Of a stretch of DNA of 64,000 nucleotides, positions 27,949 to 37,000 are shown piece after piece (within the stretch, counting starts at the first letter, position 1; each line of letters opens with the position of its first letter). Both the position numbers and the translations under genes were made by a program. The notes beneath the pieces are model-generated. The model was not told where the DNA came from and made no database searches. It saw only the letters and a program-made list of their open reading frames with translations. Origin of the DNA: Clostridia bacterium (GTDB lineage: Bacteria > Bacillota > Clostridia > Oscillospirales > CAG-272); assembly GCA_017472285.1 (NCBI GenBank), contig JAFUQQ010000033.1:1-64000 (forward strand), in the 5' to 3' direction.

Positions 27949-28344
27949 ATGACGGATATTAATTATAACGGTGTCACGCTCGCTTATATCGGGGATGCCG
28001 TCATCGAGCTTGCCATCCGCGAAATGCTCATCACCTCGGGCATCACCGATACGGGAAGACTTTCTGCCGCCGCGCAAAAATTCGTCTGTGCAGGGGCACA
28101 AAGCGATGCTGTGGAACTGATACTTCCCGTCCTGACCCCCGAAGAAGAAGCCGCCTACAAACTCGGCAGAAATCACCATATTTCAGGCAAACCCAAACAC
28201 GCATCCGTTTCTCAATACAGCCGCGCGACAGGGTTTGAAGCCGTTTTCGGTTATCTGCATCTGACGGGAAATTCCGACCGAATCCATACGTTGATCGAAA
28301 TCGCTTATGCATCCAAGCGCGCAGAAATGAAAGACAAAATTTGA
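27949..28344 (+). CDS. mrnC: Mini-ribonuclease III
   Basis: A 131-residue RNase III catalytic domain without a dsRNA-binding domain. It matures 23S rRNA in Firmicutes. The catalytic motif LAYIGDAVIEL (11-21) is present, along with the C-terminal EAVFGYLHLTG (~97-107) holding the second acidic residue. AAGGAG lies 7 nt before the ATG. Together with rnmV it gives two rRNA-processing nucleases in one gene run. Confidence 0.93.
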   Translation: MTDINYNGVTLAYIGDAVIELAIREMLITSGITDTGRLSAAAQKFVCAGAQSDAVELILPVLTPEEEAAYKLGRNHHISGKPKHASVSQYSRATGFEAVFGYLHLTGNSDRIHTLIEIAYASKRAEMKDKI

Positions 28345-28376
28345 CATTTTTTATCCCTTTATTTTCGCAGTAGATA

Positions 28377-28406
28377 TTGACTTTTACCCATATCATGTGT
28401 TAAAAT
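28377..28406 (+). promoter_or_regulatory. Probable promoter of the XRE gene
   Basis: TTGACT at 28377-28382 and TAAAAT at 28401-28406, with an 18-nt spacer. The ATG follows at 28483. Confidence 0.5.
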
Positions 28407-28482
28407 GTTAAAGTCCGTGAATTAGATAATATTATTATTATATATAAATATTTAACCATTTTTACCAAGGAGTGTGAATCAA

Positions 28483-28824
28483 ATGAAATACGATGCCAAT
28501 ATGGTAACGCTTACAAAAGAAGAAATCAAAGAATATAAGGAAACCCTCGCAAACAACCTCGTTGCTCTGCGTAAGATGCTCTATCTTTCCCAGACAGAAT
28601 TCGGTAACAGAACAGGTATTTCCAGAATCCGCCTTTCCATGATCGAATGTGGAAAATATGAAATGACCTGGTCCCAGTTCACTTCCATTCTTTTCGTTTT
28701 CTTCATGAACCGCAGTACCAAACAAATCATCTTCAGAAAGAAACTTTTCCCCGATAAGCTCTTTGCTTACCTCCAGTGCAAACACGAGGACGAAGATATC
28801 GACGGATTTTTCAAAGTTATTTAA
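28483..28824 (+). CDS. Small XRE-family helix-turn-helix regulator
   Basis: A 113-residue protein with an XRE-like HTH at ~27-66 (SQTEFGNRTGISRIRLSMIECGK as the recognition part) and a basic C-terminal half. It is a probable DNA-binding repressor; the target is unknown. The ATG at 28483 has AAGGAG upstream. A GTG three codons earlier is weaker. It has its own promoter and terminator. Confidence 0.8.
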   Translation: MKYDANMVTLTKEEIKEYKETLANNLVALRKMLYLSQTEFGNRTGISRIRLSMIECGKYEMTWSQFTSILFVFFMNRSTKQIIFRKKLFPDKLFAYLQCKHEDEDIDGFFKVI

Positions 28825-28829
28825 TAGAG

Positions 28830-28861
28830 AAAGACCGCATCCGATGGATGCGGTCTTTGTT
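28830..28861. terminator. Bidirectional terminator
   Basis: Stem AAAGACCGCATCC / GGATGCGGTCTTT between the convergent XRE gene and DUF896 gene, next to a consensus palindrome (28862-28878). Confidence 0.85.
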
Positions 28862-28878
28862 TTTGAACGATATTCAAA
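28862..28878. repeat. TTTGAACGATATTCAAA palindrome
   Basis: Exact consensus copy directly between the terminator and the stop codon of the DUF896 gene. Confidence 0.8.
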
Positions 28879-29085
28879 TCAGGTTTCATCTTTGCCCGAA
28901 AGCGTTTTTTTCGTACCGTCGGGTCGTTCGATGATCGTGTTGTCGAGCTGTAATGCGAAATTGGCACGGAAGATCGCACGGAATTCCGCACGAAGCTTTG
29001 CCTGTTCTGCTTTCTCTTCTTCGGTAAGACCAACGGTCTTCTGTTTTCTTGCAAGCTCATTGATACGATCGGTTCTTGCGCTCAT
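28879..29085 (-). CDS. DUF896/UPF0291 family protein
   Basis: A 68-residue, charged, helical protein that matches the DUF896 (YnzC) pattern: RINELARKQKTVGLT (7-21), EEEKAEQAKLR, and FALQLDNT (~43-50). The family is widespread in Firmicutes; YnzC of Bacillus is LexA-controlled, but its function is poorly known. GAAAGGA lies upstream of the ATG at 29085. Confidence 0.9.
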   Translation of the reverse strand: MSARTDRINELARKQKTVGLTEEEKAEQAKLRAEFRAIFRANFALQLDNTIIERPDGTKKTLSGKDET

Positions 29086-29144
29086 AATTTTTCATTCCTT
29101 TCTTTATCATAGACAGCATTCTTGGTTTATTCACAGAAAATTGC

Positions 29145-29173
29145 TTGATTTCATAATATATCGTCGATATAAT
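29145..29173 (+). promoter_or_regulatory. Promoter (TTGATT-N17-TATAAT)
   Basis: -35 at 29145-29150 and -10 at 29168-29173, 41 nt upstream of the ATG of the beta-lactamase-like gene. Confidence 0.8.
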
Positions 29174-29213
29174 AATAGTATAACACATTTTTTCAGAAAA
29201 GGAAAGCGTTTCT

Positions 29214-30944
29214 ATGGAAATTCTTATGTATAAAAAAGCGTTATCTTTCTTTACGCAACTATATAGCAACAGAGATGAAGTCAAATATTACGGCGCGCAT
29301 CCGATGAAGCCGAAAATGCCGATGCGAAAACCGATAAACAATCCGTTCCCTCGTGCAACGCCCGAATCCGTCGGTATCGAAAGCACCCGTTTGCAATCCT
29401 TCTTAAAAGAACTTTCCGAAATGACGGAGCTGGCACCGCATCTTCTGATGATTACAAAAGATCATAAAGTCATTTTGGAAACGGAATTTTATCCGTATCG
29501 GCTGGATACGTGGCACGTCAGCCATTCTCTCTGCAAGACCATTACCGCGCTTGCCGTCGGACTCATGATTGAAGACGGTAAACTCTCGCTTGACGAAAAG
29601 ATTACGGACATCTTTGCCAAACGTGCTTTCAGCATCGATTTTGTTCGACAGAAAGATATCACCGTGCGCCATCTGCTCAATATGAGCGCAGGTATCGCTT
29701 TCAATGAGATCGGAAGCATCACCTATGAAGATTGGGTGGAAGGATTTTTCAGCTCCAATCTGAAATTCGCATCCGGCACGAAATTTTTCTATAACAGCAT
29801 GAACAGTTATATGCTCTCCGCCATCATCAAGGAAAAAACAGGCAGAGATATGTTCGATTTACTTTATGAACGTATTTTTCAACCAATGGGGATTACGGAA
29901 CTCTATTGGGAAAAATGTCCCAAAGGTATTACCAAAGGTGGTTGGGGACTTTATATGAAACTCGAAGATACGATGAAATTCGGTAAATTTTTCCTTGAAA
30001 AAGGCATTTGGAACGGCAAACGTCTGATTAGCGAAAAATGGATCGCCGAAATGACGAAAAAACAGATCGATACCTCATCTTCCGCCAATGAATACGGCTA
30101 CGGTTATCATATCTGGCGGAGTATCCGCCCCGATTCCTATCAGATGAACGGTATGCTCGGACAAAATCTTTTCGTTTTTCCCGATATCTGTATGACGATC
30201 GGTATTCACAGTGCAAGCTCGGAATTTTTCCCGAAAGGCAGAATCCTTGCGCTCATCGAAAAATATTTCGGTTCGCATTATCATCCGAGTGAAACGGAAT
30301 TGCGCCCCGCGCGCCGTGCTTACAGTATGCTCACAGCTTATTCCGCATCTCTCGGTATGCCCAAACCGCAAAAAAGAGCAGAAAGAATGGAAAAGATCAG
30401 CGCATTGTTGCCACTTTCCGATCAAACTTTTGAGATCAACGGTAAAAATGCCTCCATCCTTCCCCTCTCCCTCTCACTTTTCCATGCCAATTTCGGAAAA
30501 GGAATCGAAAAACTCTCCTTCCGTTCGCGCGGCGATCAGATGGATGCCCTTTTTACAACACCCGATGAAACCATTACCATCCCATTTTCTGCCGACGGTA
30601 CCGCTTCTTATTTCGACCTCACAGAAAACGGCGAACGCTTTTCTGCCGCCGCCATCGGCAAAATGACAAAAAATGAAGACGACGTTCCCGTCTTCAAACT
30701 TTCAATCTATTTCCTTGAAACGACAGCCGTGCGCCATGTCAAAATCTTTTTCCATCGCACGAAAACCCTCGTCCGTTTCTCCGAAGAACCGACAGGCGCA
30801 AATCTCCTTGAAGATTTCTCCCCCGTCCTCAGCGAATTTTTCCCAGACAACAAGCCCGTCAAATCCATTCTCGCCAAGACCGACAACAACAATTTCTACG
30901 AGCTGATCGACAAGCTTTTCACCATTCAATTCACTGCCAAGTGA
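29214..30944 (+). CDS. Serine hydrolase of the class-C beta-lactamase/esterase family
   Basis: The 576-residue protein has the penicillin-binding-fold motifs: SxxK as SLCK (~103-106, in HVSHSLCKTI) and YxN as YNS (~191-193). It resembles beta-lactamase-like esterases and DD-peptidases of the AmpC type. The catalytic domain covers ~45-350, and the last ~200 residues are an extra beta-rich domain I do not recognise. There is no signal peptide, so resistance function is unlikely and the enzyme is probably cytoplasmic. AAAAGGA precedes the ATG at 29214; the ATG four codons later (29226) is an alternative. Confidence 0.82.
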   Translation: MEILMYKKALSFFTQLYSNRDEVKYYGAHPMKPKMPMRKPINNPFPRATPESVGIESTRLQSFLKELSEMTELAPHLLMITKDHKVILETEFYPYRLDTWHVSHSLCKTITALAVGLMIEDGKLSLDEKITDIFAKRAFSIDFVRQKDITVRHLLNMSAGIAFNEIGSITYEDWVEGFFSSNLKFASGTKFFYNSMNSYMLSAIIKEKTGRDMFDLLYERIFQPMGITELYWEKCPKGITKGGWGLYMKLEDTMKFGKFFLEKGIWNGKRLISEKWIAEMTKKQIDTSSSANEYGYGYHIWRSIRPDSYQMNGMLGQNLFVFPDICMTIGIHSASSEFFPKGRILALIEKYFGSHYHPSETELRPARRAYSMLTAYSASLGMPKPQKRAERMEKISALLPLSDQTFEINGKNASILPLSLSLFHANFGKGIEKLSFRSRGDQMDALFTTPDETITIPFSADGTASYFDLTENGERFSAAAIGKMTKNEDDVPVFKLSIYFLETTAVRHVKIFFHRTKTLVRFSEEPTGANLLEDFSPVLSEFFPDNKPVKSILAKTDNNNFYELIDKLFTIQFTAK

Positions 30945-30969
30945 ATTGGGGCTACCGCCCCAAAACCCC

Positions 30970-31061
30970 GTTTCAAGCCCCTTTTTCGTGCAAAAGGGGC
31001 TTGAAAATCACCAAAAAGCTTACTCTGTGTCCCTCTGAATTTATTTTGGACGATATTCAAT
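30970..31061. repeat. Hairpin and degenerate palindrome copy
   Basis: A stem CAAGCCCCTTTT / AAAAGGGGCTTG (~30973-31003) lies after the beta-lactamase-like gene and may end its transcript. TTTGGACGATATTCAAT at 31045-31061 is a two-mismatch copy of the 17-mer. Confidence 0.6.
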
Positions 31062-31204
31062 TTTTCTCTCTATAAAAAAATTTTAATTTCCTTCAATTTT
31101 TCATAAAAACACCGACCCAAATCCCCGTTTTTTCGACTACCATTATGAAAGCTTTCAAACGGGCATTGCCCCACTCGATCGAAACAACTCAAGCGGAGGA
31201 CTCA

Positions 31205-32809
31205 ATGAAACGAACAAAACTTCCCATCGAAACACTTTTCCCAAAGCTGATGCGCGCAGCAAGCTATAAAACCCAAAACGACAGCGAAGCCGCCGATCTT
31301 GTCAGCGAAACCGTACTCGCCGCATTGCGCGCGGAAGCAGCGGGAACAGAAATTACAAATCCCGAAGCATATCTGTTTCGCACGATGGATAATCTTTTTC
31401 ATTCGAGCCTGCGCTTGAAATACGGAATTTCCATCATATCCAGCGATGACGAACATCTTTATTCGCTCTCCTCTGACGAGCCGTCTGTGGAAGACACGCT
31501 GATTTCTCGTGAGGAAGCGGAAGAATTGCGCCGCGAGGTTGCGTTTCTTGCAAAAAAATACAGAGAAGCCATCGTCCGTTTTTATCTCAAAGGCGAAAGC
31601 GTGGATATGATCGCAGACGCGCTCGATCTGCCCAAAGGCACCATCAAAAGCCGTCTAGACACAGGGCGAAAAACGCTCAGAAAGGGTCTTACTATGAAAA
31701 ATTACGATACACAAAGCTATGAACCAAAAAGAATGTCCTTTGGCACCACGGGAAGTCCCGGCAAAGATGACAGTCCGTTCCAATATGCATCCGATCTTTT
31801 ATCACAGAATATTATGATCTGCGCTTATGAAAAACCGCTTTCTGCCGTAGAGATCGCAAAAAAACTCGGTGTTGCAACCTGTTATATTGAAGCACAGCTT
31901 GAAATGCTCTGCAAAGCAGAACTGATGAAAGAAACGGATGGCGGAAAATATTATACCGATTTCATTATGTACCAGCCCGGAGAATGTGAAAAGTTATTCG
32001 GTGAGCAGAAAGTCTTTGCGGAAAAACACCGCGAAGCTTTCAGAAAAATCTTCACTTCTGCTTTTGAAAAGCTGATGGAAGCACCTTATTTGCAAAATGT
32101 ATCTGAAAGTGTCAAACGCAGTGCGCTCGCCTTTTTCGGTATCAACACCATCTTCGGCGCACTCAACGATCTTGGCAAGGAAGTCTATACGGATATTCCA
32201 TTTTCCGAATTTCCCACGCGCCCAGGCGGCGGCAAATGGTATGCCCTCGGTGGTATCATTTCGGAGCAGCCTTATGAATACTACAAATATCATTTTTCGG
32301 GAAAAGCATCGAAAACTTTCAAGGAAAACGGCATCGTTCATCAGCTTGACGATTTCGACAGCCGTTTCGGCCATACGCACGGAAGCCAAGCATTCCACAA
32401 GATCAGCCACATCGGAAGAATGCTTGCGAATATTGCAAACGGCAATTTTGATGCCATCGATTCCTACGATTGCGAACAGATTCCCGAACTTTTGAAGATG
32501 GAAATCCTTGAAAAAGAAGCAGAAACCGTCCGTCTTGCCATTCCGTATCTCACAAAAGAAGAAATGCAGGACTATGGAAAGCGCATGAAGGACACCGCAG
32601 GGCTTCTTTGCGACGCTATCGGTGCGGACTTCAAAGAATATCTCCGCGCACACAAAATCACGATTCCCGACCGCATCCGCTGTCCCGAATATCAGCTTTA
32701 TTATCCCGCTTACGATTGCCTTGTGATGCTATTTCTCGAGGACGAAACGCTTTATCCCATTCCCGTCATCGGTAAAAAATCGCCCGCGCTCGTTTTGTAC
32801 GAAAGATAA
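31205..32809 (+). CDS. ECF-like sigma factor fused to a winged-helix and large C-terminal module (paralogue)
   Basis: The 534-residue paralogue of the protein at 259-1887 has the same layout. Region 2 is at ~10-75 (NDSEAADLVSETVLAAL), and the region 4 HTH at ~105-160 has DMIADALDLPKGTIKSRL. A GxxGxPG linker (~175-182) follows. The wHTH-like domain is at ~190-255 (AVEIAKKLGVATCYIEAQLEML), then ~280 unrecognised residues. The ATG at 31205 follows CGGAGGA; an ATG at 31145 lacks a site. A second in-frame ATG at 31694 (Met164) follows AAAGGG (31681-31686) by 7 nt, the same spacing and place as in the other paralogue. I infer a ligand-responsive sigma factor with a possible short isoform. Confidence 0.8.
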   Translation: MKRTKLPIETLFPKLMRAASYKTQNDSEAADLVSETVLAALRAEAAGTEITNPEAYLFRTMDNLFHSSLRLKYGISIISSDDEHLYSLSSDEPSVEDTLISREEAEELRREVAFLAKKYREAIVRFYLKGESVDMIADALDLPKGTIKSRLDTGRKTLRKGLTMKNYDTQSYEPKRMSFGTTGSPGKDDSPFQYASDLLSQNIMICAYEKPLSAVEIAKKLGVATCYIEAQLEMLCKAELMKETDGGKYYTDFIMYQPGECEKLFGEQKVFAEKHREAFRKIFTSAFEKLMEAPYLQNVSESVKRSALAFFGINTIFGALNDLGKEVYTDIPFSEFPTRPGGGKWYALGGIISEQPYEYYKYHFSGKASKTFKENGIVHQLDDFDSRFGHTHGSQAFHKISHIGRMLANIANGNFDAIDSYDCEQIPELLKMEILEKEAETVRLAIPYLTKEEMQDYGKRMKDTAGLLCDAIGADFKEYLRAHKITIPDRIRCPEYQLYYPAYDCLVMLFLEDETLYPIPVIGKKSPALVLYER

Positions 32810-32827
32810 TTGAGGTTACCCCCCGTT

Positions 32828-32844
32828 TTTGAACGATATTCAAA
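32828..32844. repeat. TTTGAACGATATTCAAA palindrome
   Basis: Exact consensus copy between the sigma fusion stop and the following terminator. Confidence 0.8.
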
Positions 32845-32847
32845 ACA

Positions 32848-32878
32848 AAAAGATCCTCGCTTTTGCGAGGATCTTTTT
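32848..32878. terminator. Bidirectional terminator
   Basis: Stem AAAAGATCCTCGC / GCGAGGATCTTTT with a TTTT loop, between the convergent sigma fusion and AraC-type genes. Confidence 0.88.
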
Positions 32879-32891
32879 GCATCAAAGCATA

Positions 32892-33809
32892 TCAATCGGC
32901 TTTCTTTACGGGAATCCAGATTTCATTATAACGCTCATTTCTGTGCGGACGGTGAGCCAAATGAAACTTTGAGATTTCGGGCGTATCCGCAAGCTGATAA
33001 CCGGAACCGGGAAGCCATTCGGAAACGATACGTCTGCGGATATCGTTATATTCGGGAACAGCGCAAATGCTTTTTTCCGTTTCAAAGACCGCATAGGTTG
33101 CCGCAGGGATTTCAATACGTTCAAAGCCAAAAAGCGCACCGCAACCATCAATGCCCATAACGTCGGAATTATTCAGATTGTCCGTATAATATGCGTCGAG
33201 TGGCGCGGCAATCCAAAAATCATAACCTTCATCATCGGCATTGCTGACGGCACAATAATGTGTCATCTTTTCACTCGTCATGCCGAGAAGAAGCATTTGT
33301 GCCGCTCTTGTCGACATAAACATCTGCTCCTCCTGTTTTTCCCGTGCTTCCCCAAAAGGAACACCCGAAAATCTTCTTTTGATACCTGTCAAAGCCATCG
33401 CGGGCTTTTCTTCCATTCTGTAATTCATTGTAGAACCGCCTTCCAAAGTAATTTTGATCGACAAACGGGTAAACGAACGTAATTTTGCACCGTCTTCGCG
33501 CGCCATCGACGGTGTGATACCATGGAATTTCTGAAAAGCCTTCGCAAAGCTGTCGGGATTTTCATAACCGTATTTCAAGGCGATATCGATCACCTTGCTC
33601 TTGCCGTTTGCAAGCGCTTCTCCCGCAAGTGTCAATCTGCGGTTGCGGATATACGTACCGAGTGTATACCCGCACAAAATGCTGAAAACTCTTTGAAAAT
33701 GAAAGCTCGATGAATAGCTTTTCCGTGCGATTTCTTCGTAATCCAGATCTTCGTCAAGATGCGATTCGATATAATCAATCGCACGTTGTATTCCTATAAT
33801 CCAATCCAT
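32892..33809 (-). CDS. AraC-type regulator with GyrI-like effector domain
   Basis: The 305-residue protein has an N-terminal AraC/XylS double HTH (~5-105; the signature around GYENPDSFAKAFQKFHGITP at ~81-100) and a C-terminal GyrI-like/SOUL-type domain (~125-302, with the WLPGSGYQLAD segment near the end). This N-to-C order is that of the Rob/SoxS-like and BltR-like multidrug sensors of Clostridia. It probably binds a small amphipathic ligand. The regulated gene is not obvious, since neither neighbour is a transporter. Confidence 0.88.
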   Translation of the reverse strand: MDWIIGIQRAIDYIESHLDEDLDYEEIARKSYSSSFHFQRVFSILCGYTLGTYIRNRRLTLAGEALANGKSKVIDIALKYGYENPDSFAKAFQKFHGITPSMAREDGAKLRSFTRLSIKITLEGGSTMNYRMEEKPAMALTGIKRRFSGVPFGEAREKQEEQMFMSTRAAQMLLLGMTSEKMTHYCAVSNADDEGYDFWIAAPLDAYYTDNLNNSDVMGIDGCGALFGFERIEIPAATYAVFETEKSICAVPEYNDIRRRIVSEWLPGSGYQLADTPEISKFHLAHRPHRNERYNEIWIPVKKAD

Positions 33810-33911
33810 TTCGTTTTCCCTCCTGTCGCATATATTCTATCAAAAAAATACTTCCCTGTCCCGATATTTTTTGCGGAGAGAGGAAGGATATTCTTATATA
33901 ACAATTCCACT

Positions 33912-33928
33912 TTTGAACGATATTCAAA
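33912..33928. repeat. TTTGAACGATATTCAAA palindrome
   Basis: Exact consensus copy just before a terminator stem. Confidence 0.8.
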
Positions 33929-33957
33929 AAGCCTTTCCCAACCGGAAAAGGCTTTTT
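33926..33957. terminator. Terminator-like hairpin
   Basis: Stem AAAAAGCCTTTCC / GGAAAAGGCTTTTT between purL and the AraC-type gene. On the plus strand it reads as a terminator, and its A-rich 5' flank makes it usable on the minus strand too. Confidence 0.6.
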
Positions 33958-33969
33958 ATTTTTGCTCAA

Positions 33970-34049
33970 ATTTCGATCTCGCCGTTATGCGATACTGCGA
34001 AACGGAAAAATCATAGATAGGCGAGCAATTGGGTGTGGGCACTGCCCAC
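33970..34049. repeat. 3' flanking repeat with GTGTGGGCACTGCCCACT
   Basis: The sequence just after the purL stop contains GGGTGTGGGCACTGCCCACT (34031-34050) preceded by GATAGGCG. The same block, GATAGGCGG..GGGTGTGGGCACTGCCCACT, lies at the lepA 3' end (~20824-20857). It forms a small GTGGGCAGTGCCCAC-type hairpin, possibly a terminator. Confidence 0.55.
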
Positions 34050-37000
34050 TTACTTGAAGAATTTTACTGCGCCGCGGAACATACCGAGGTCGTAGTTACC
34101 CTCGACGTTGCGGTAAAGACCACTGCCGATACGTTCAGAGTGACCCATCTTACCAAATACTCTGCCGTCGGGAGAGGTGATACCTTCGATCGCCATAGCA
34201 GAACCATTGGGATTGAAGTGTACGTCATAGGTGGGATTGCCTGCCATGTCAACGTACTGCGTTGCGATCTGACCGTTTGCGGCAAGCTCTGCGATGAGTT
34301 CATCAGAAGCAAGGAAGCGGCCTTCACCGTGAGAGATCGGAACGGTGATGATGTCGCCTACGCTTGTTTCGGAAAGCCAAGGAGAGTTATTGGTGCAAAC
34401 TCTGGTGCGAACGAGTCTGGACTGGTGGCGGGAAATGGTGTTGTATGTAAGAGTCGGGCAATTTTCATCGGTGTCGATGATCTTACCGTAAGGAACAAGA
34501 CCGAGTTTAATTAAAGCTTGGAAACCGTTACAGATACCAGCCATCAAACCGCCCTTTTCATCAAGGAGCTTCATGGTTGCTTCTTTTACGGTTGCATTAC
34601 GGAAGAATGCGGTAATGAATTTACCGGAACCATCGGGTTCGTCACCGCCGGAGAAACCGCCGGGAACGAAGATGATCTGAAAATCCGCGATCTTCTTTGC
34701 GAAGTTTTCAGCAGAAGCAGAAATACCTGCTGCAGAAAGGTTATTGATTACGAAGATTTCGGGATCGGCACCTGCATCGGCAAATGCTTTGGCGGTATCG
34801 TATTCACAGTTCGTGCCGGGGAATACGGGAATGAGGACGTGGGGTTTTGCAACCTTGATTGCGGGGGCTTTTGCTGTGCAACCGCCTGTGTACGTATACG
34901 TCGGGATTTCGCCTTCCTTGGTGGGAATATTGCAAGCGTAAACGGACTCAAGTTTATTTTCGTAGATTGCGAGGAGTTTTTCGATGGGAAGAACGATGCC
35001 GTTGTAAGAGATTTCAGCCGCTTCTGTGGTTGTACCGAGAACGGTGCCGATATTTTCATCGGTGGTGAGTTCCATAATGAACGAACCGTAAGCATAACCG
35101 AAGATATCCTTCATGGAAACGGACGCATCGTATGCAAAGCCGATGCCGTTACCGAAGCTCATCTTCATGATGGCTTCCGCAACACCGCCGAACGTGGGGG
35201 TATAAACGGCAACCGCTTTACCGCTTCTCATAAGGCCCGTCACAACGTCAAAGTTTGCCATCAGGCTTGCGGGAACGGGCAGACCATTCTTGTCGTATTC
35301 GGGTTTGAGAATGACAACTTTATGACCTGCGCCTTTGAATTCACCGGAAGTGATGGTATTCGTCTTTTCGGTGGTAACGGCAAAAGAAACGAGTGTGGGC
35401 GGAACATCGATCTTTTCAAAAGAACCACTCATGGAGTCCTTACCGCCGATTGCGGCGATGCCGAGATCCATCTGTGCCTTGAATGCGCCGAGGAGTGCTG
35501 CCATGGGCTTGCCCCAACGCTTGCCGTCACGCAAGGGTTTTTCAAAATATTCCTGGAATGTGAGATATACGTCTTCAAACTTTGCGCCTGTTGCGATGAG
35601 TTTGGAAACGGATTCGACAACGGCAAGATATGCGCTGTGATAGGGACTCTTTTCCGCGATCATCGGGTTATAACCCCAAGCCATGAGGGAACAATCGTCG
35701 GTATGACCTTTTTCCACGGAGATCTTGTTTGCCATTGCCTGAATAGGAGTCTGCTGATATTTACCGCCGAAAGGCATAAGGACAGTGCCTGCGCCGATGG
35801 TGGAGTCAAAGCGTTCGGAAAGACCGCGCTTGGAGCATACGTTGAGGTCGCCCGCAAGTGCTTCATAGGATGCCGCAAAATCCTTACCGATTTCCTTTTC
35901 AAAGGAAACGGGAGCGGCAGGGGTGATATCGATGTGCTTTTCAGCACCGTTGGAGTTCAAAAATTCACGGGAAATATTCACGATTTCCTTACCGTTCCAG
36001 ACCATCACAAGTCTGGGATCAGCCGTTACACGAGCAACAACCGTTGCTTCTAGGTTTTCGCTGTCAGCGAGAGCTTTGAAGCGTTCTGCATTTTCAGCTT
36101 CAACAACGACAGCCATTCTTTCCTGCGATTCAGAAATCGCAAGTTCTGTGCCGTCAAGACCTTCGTATTTCTTGGGAACGGCGTTGAGGTCGATGAAAAG
36201 ACCGTCAGCAAGTTCACCGATGGCAACGGAAACACCGCCCGCGCCGAAGTCGTTGCAACGCTTAATCATACGGCAAGCTTCATAGTTACGGAACAAACGC
36301 TGAAGTTTTCTTTCTTCGGGAGCATTACCCTTCTGAACTTCTGCACCGCAGTTTTCAAGGGATTCAAGATTGTGGGATTTGGAGGAGCCTGTTGCACCGC
36401 CGCAACCGTCGCGACCTGTACGACCGCCAAGAAGGATAACGAGGTCACCGTCTTCGGGGCATTCACGTCTGACATTCTTTTCGGGAGCCGCGCCGATAAC
36501 CGCACCGATCTCCATATGTTTTGCGATATAACCGTCGTGATACAGTTCATCGACCTGACCCGTTGCAAGACCGATCTGGTTACCATAAGAGGAATAACCT
36601 GCCGCCGCAGTGGTCACGATCTTACGCTGGGGGAGCTTACCGGGGATGGTTTCAGAAACGGGAACGAGGGGATTTGCACCGCCTGTGATACGCATTGCCG
36701 CATAAACGTAGGAACGGCCTGAAAGCGGGTCGCGGATCGCGCCGCCGATACAAGTAGCCGCACCGCCGAAAGGTTCGATTTCGGTCGGATGGTTGTGTGT
36801 TTCGTTTTTAAAGAGAAGCAACCAAGGCTCTTTTTTGCCGTCAATTTCCACTTCAATCTTGACGGTGCAAGCGTTGATTTCTTCGGATTCATCAAGCTTA
36901 TCGAGCTTTCCCGCTTTTTTAAGTGCTTTGCCTGCGAGAGTACCGATATCCATAAGGTTGATCGGTTTGGTTCTGCCGAGAGCTTTTCTGGTTGCGATAT

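Noticed and set aside
29214-30944. Beta-lactamase resistance gene
   Set aside because: The fold motifs are present, but there is no signal peptide and the protein has a ~200-residue extra domain; a cytoplasmic esterase-like hydrolase is more likely.
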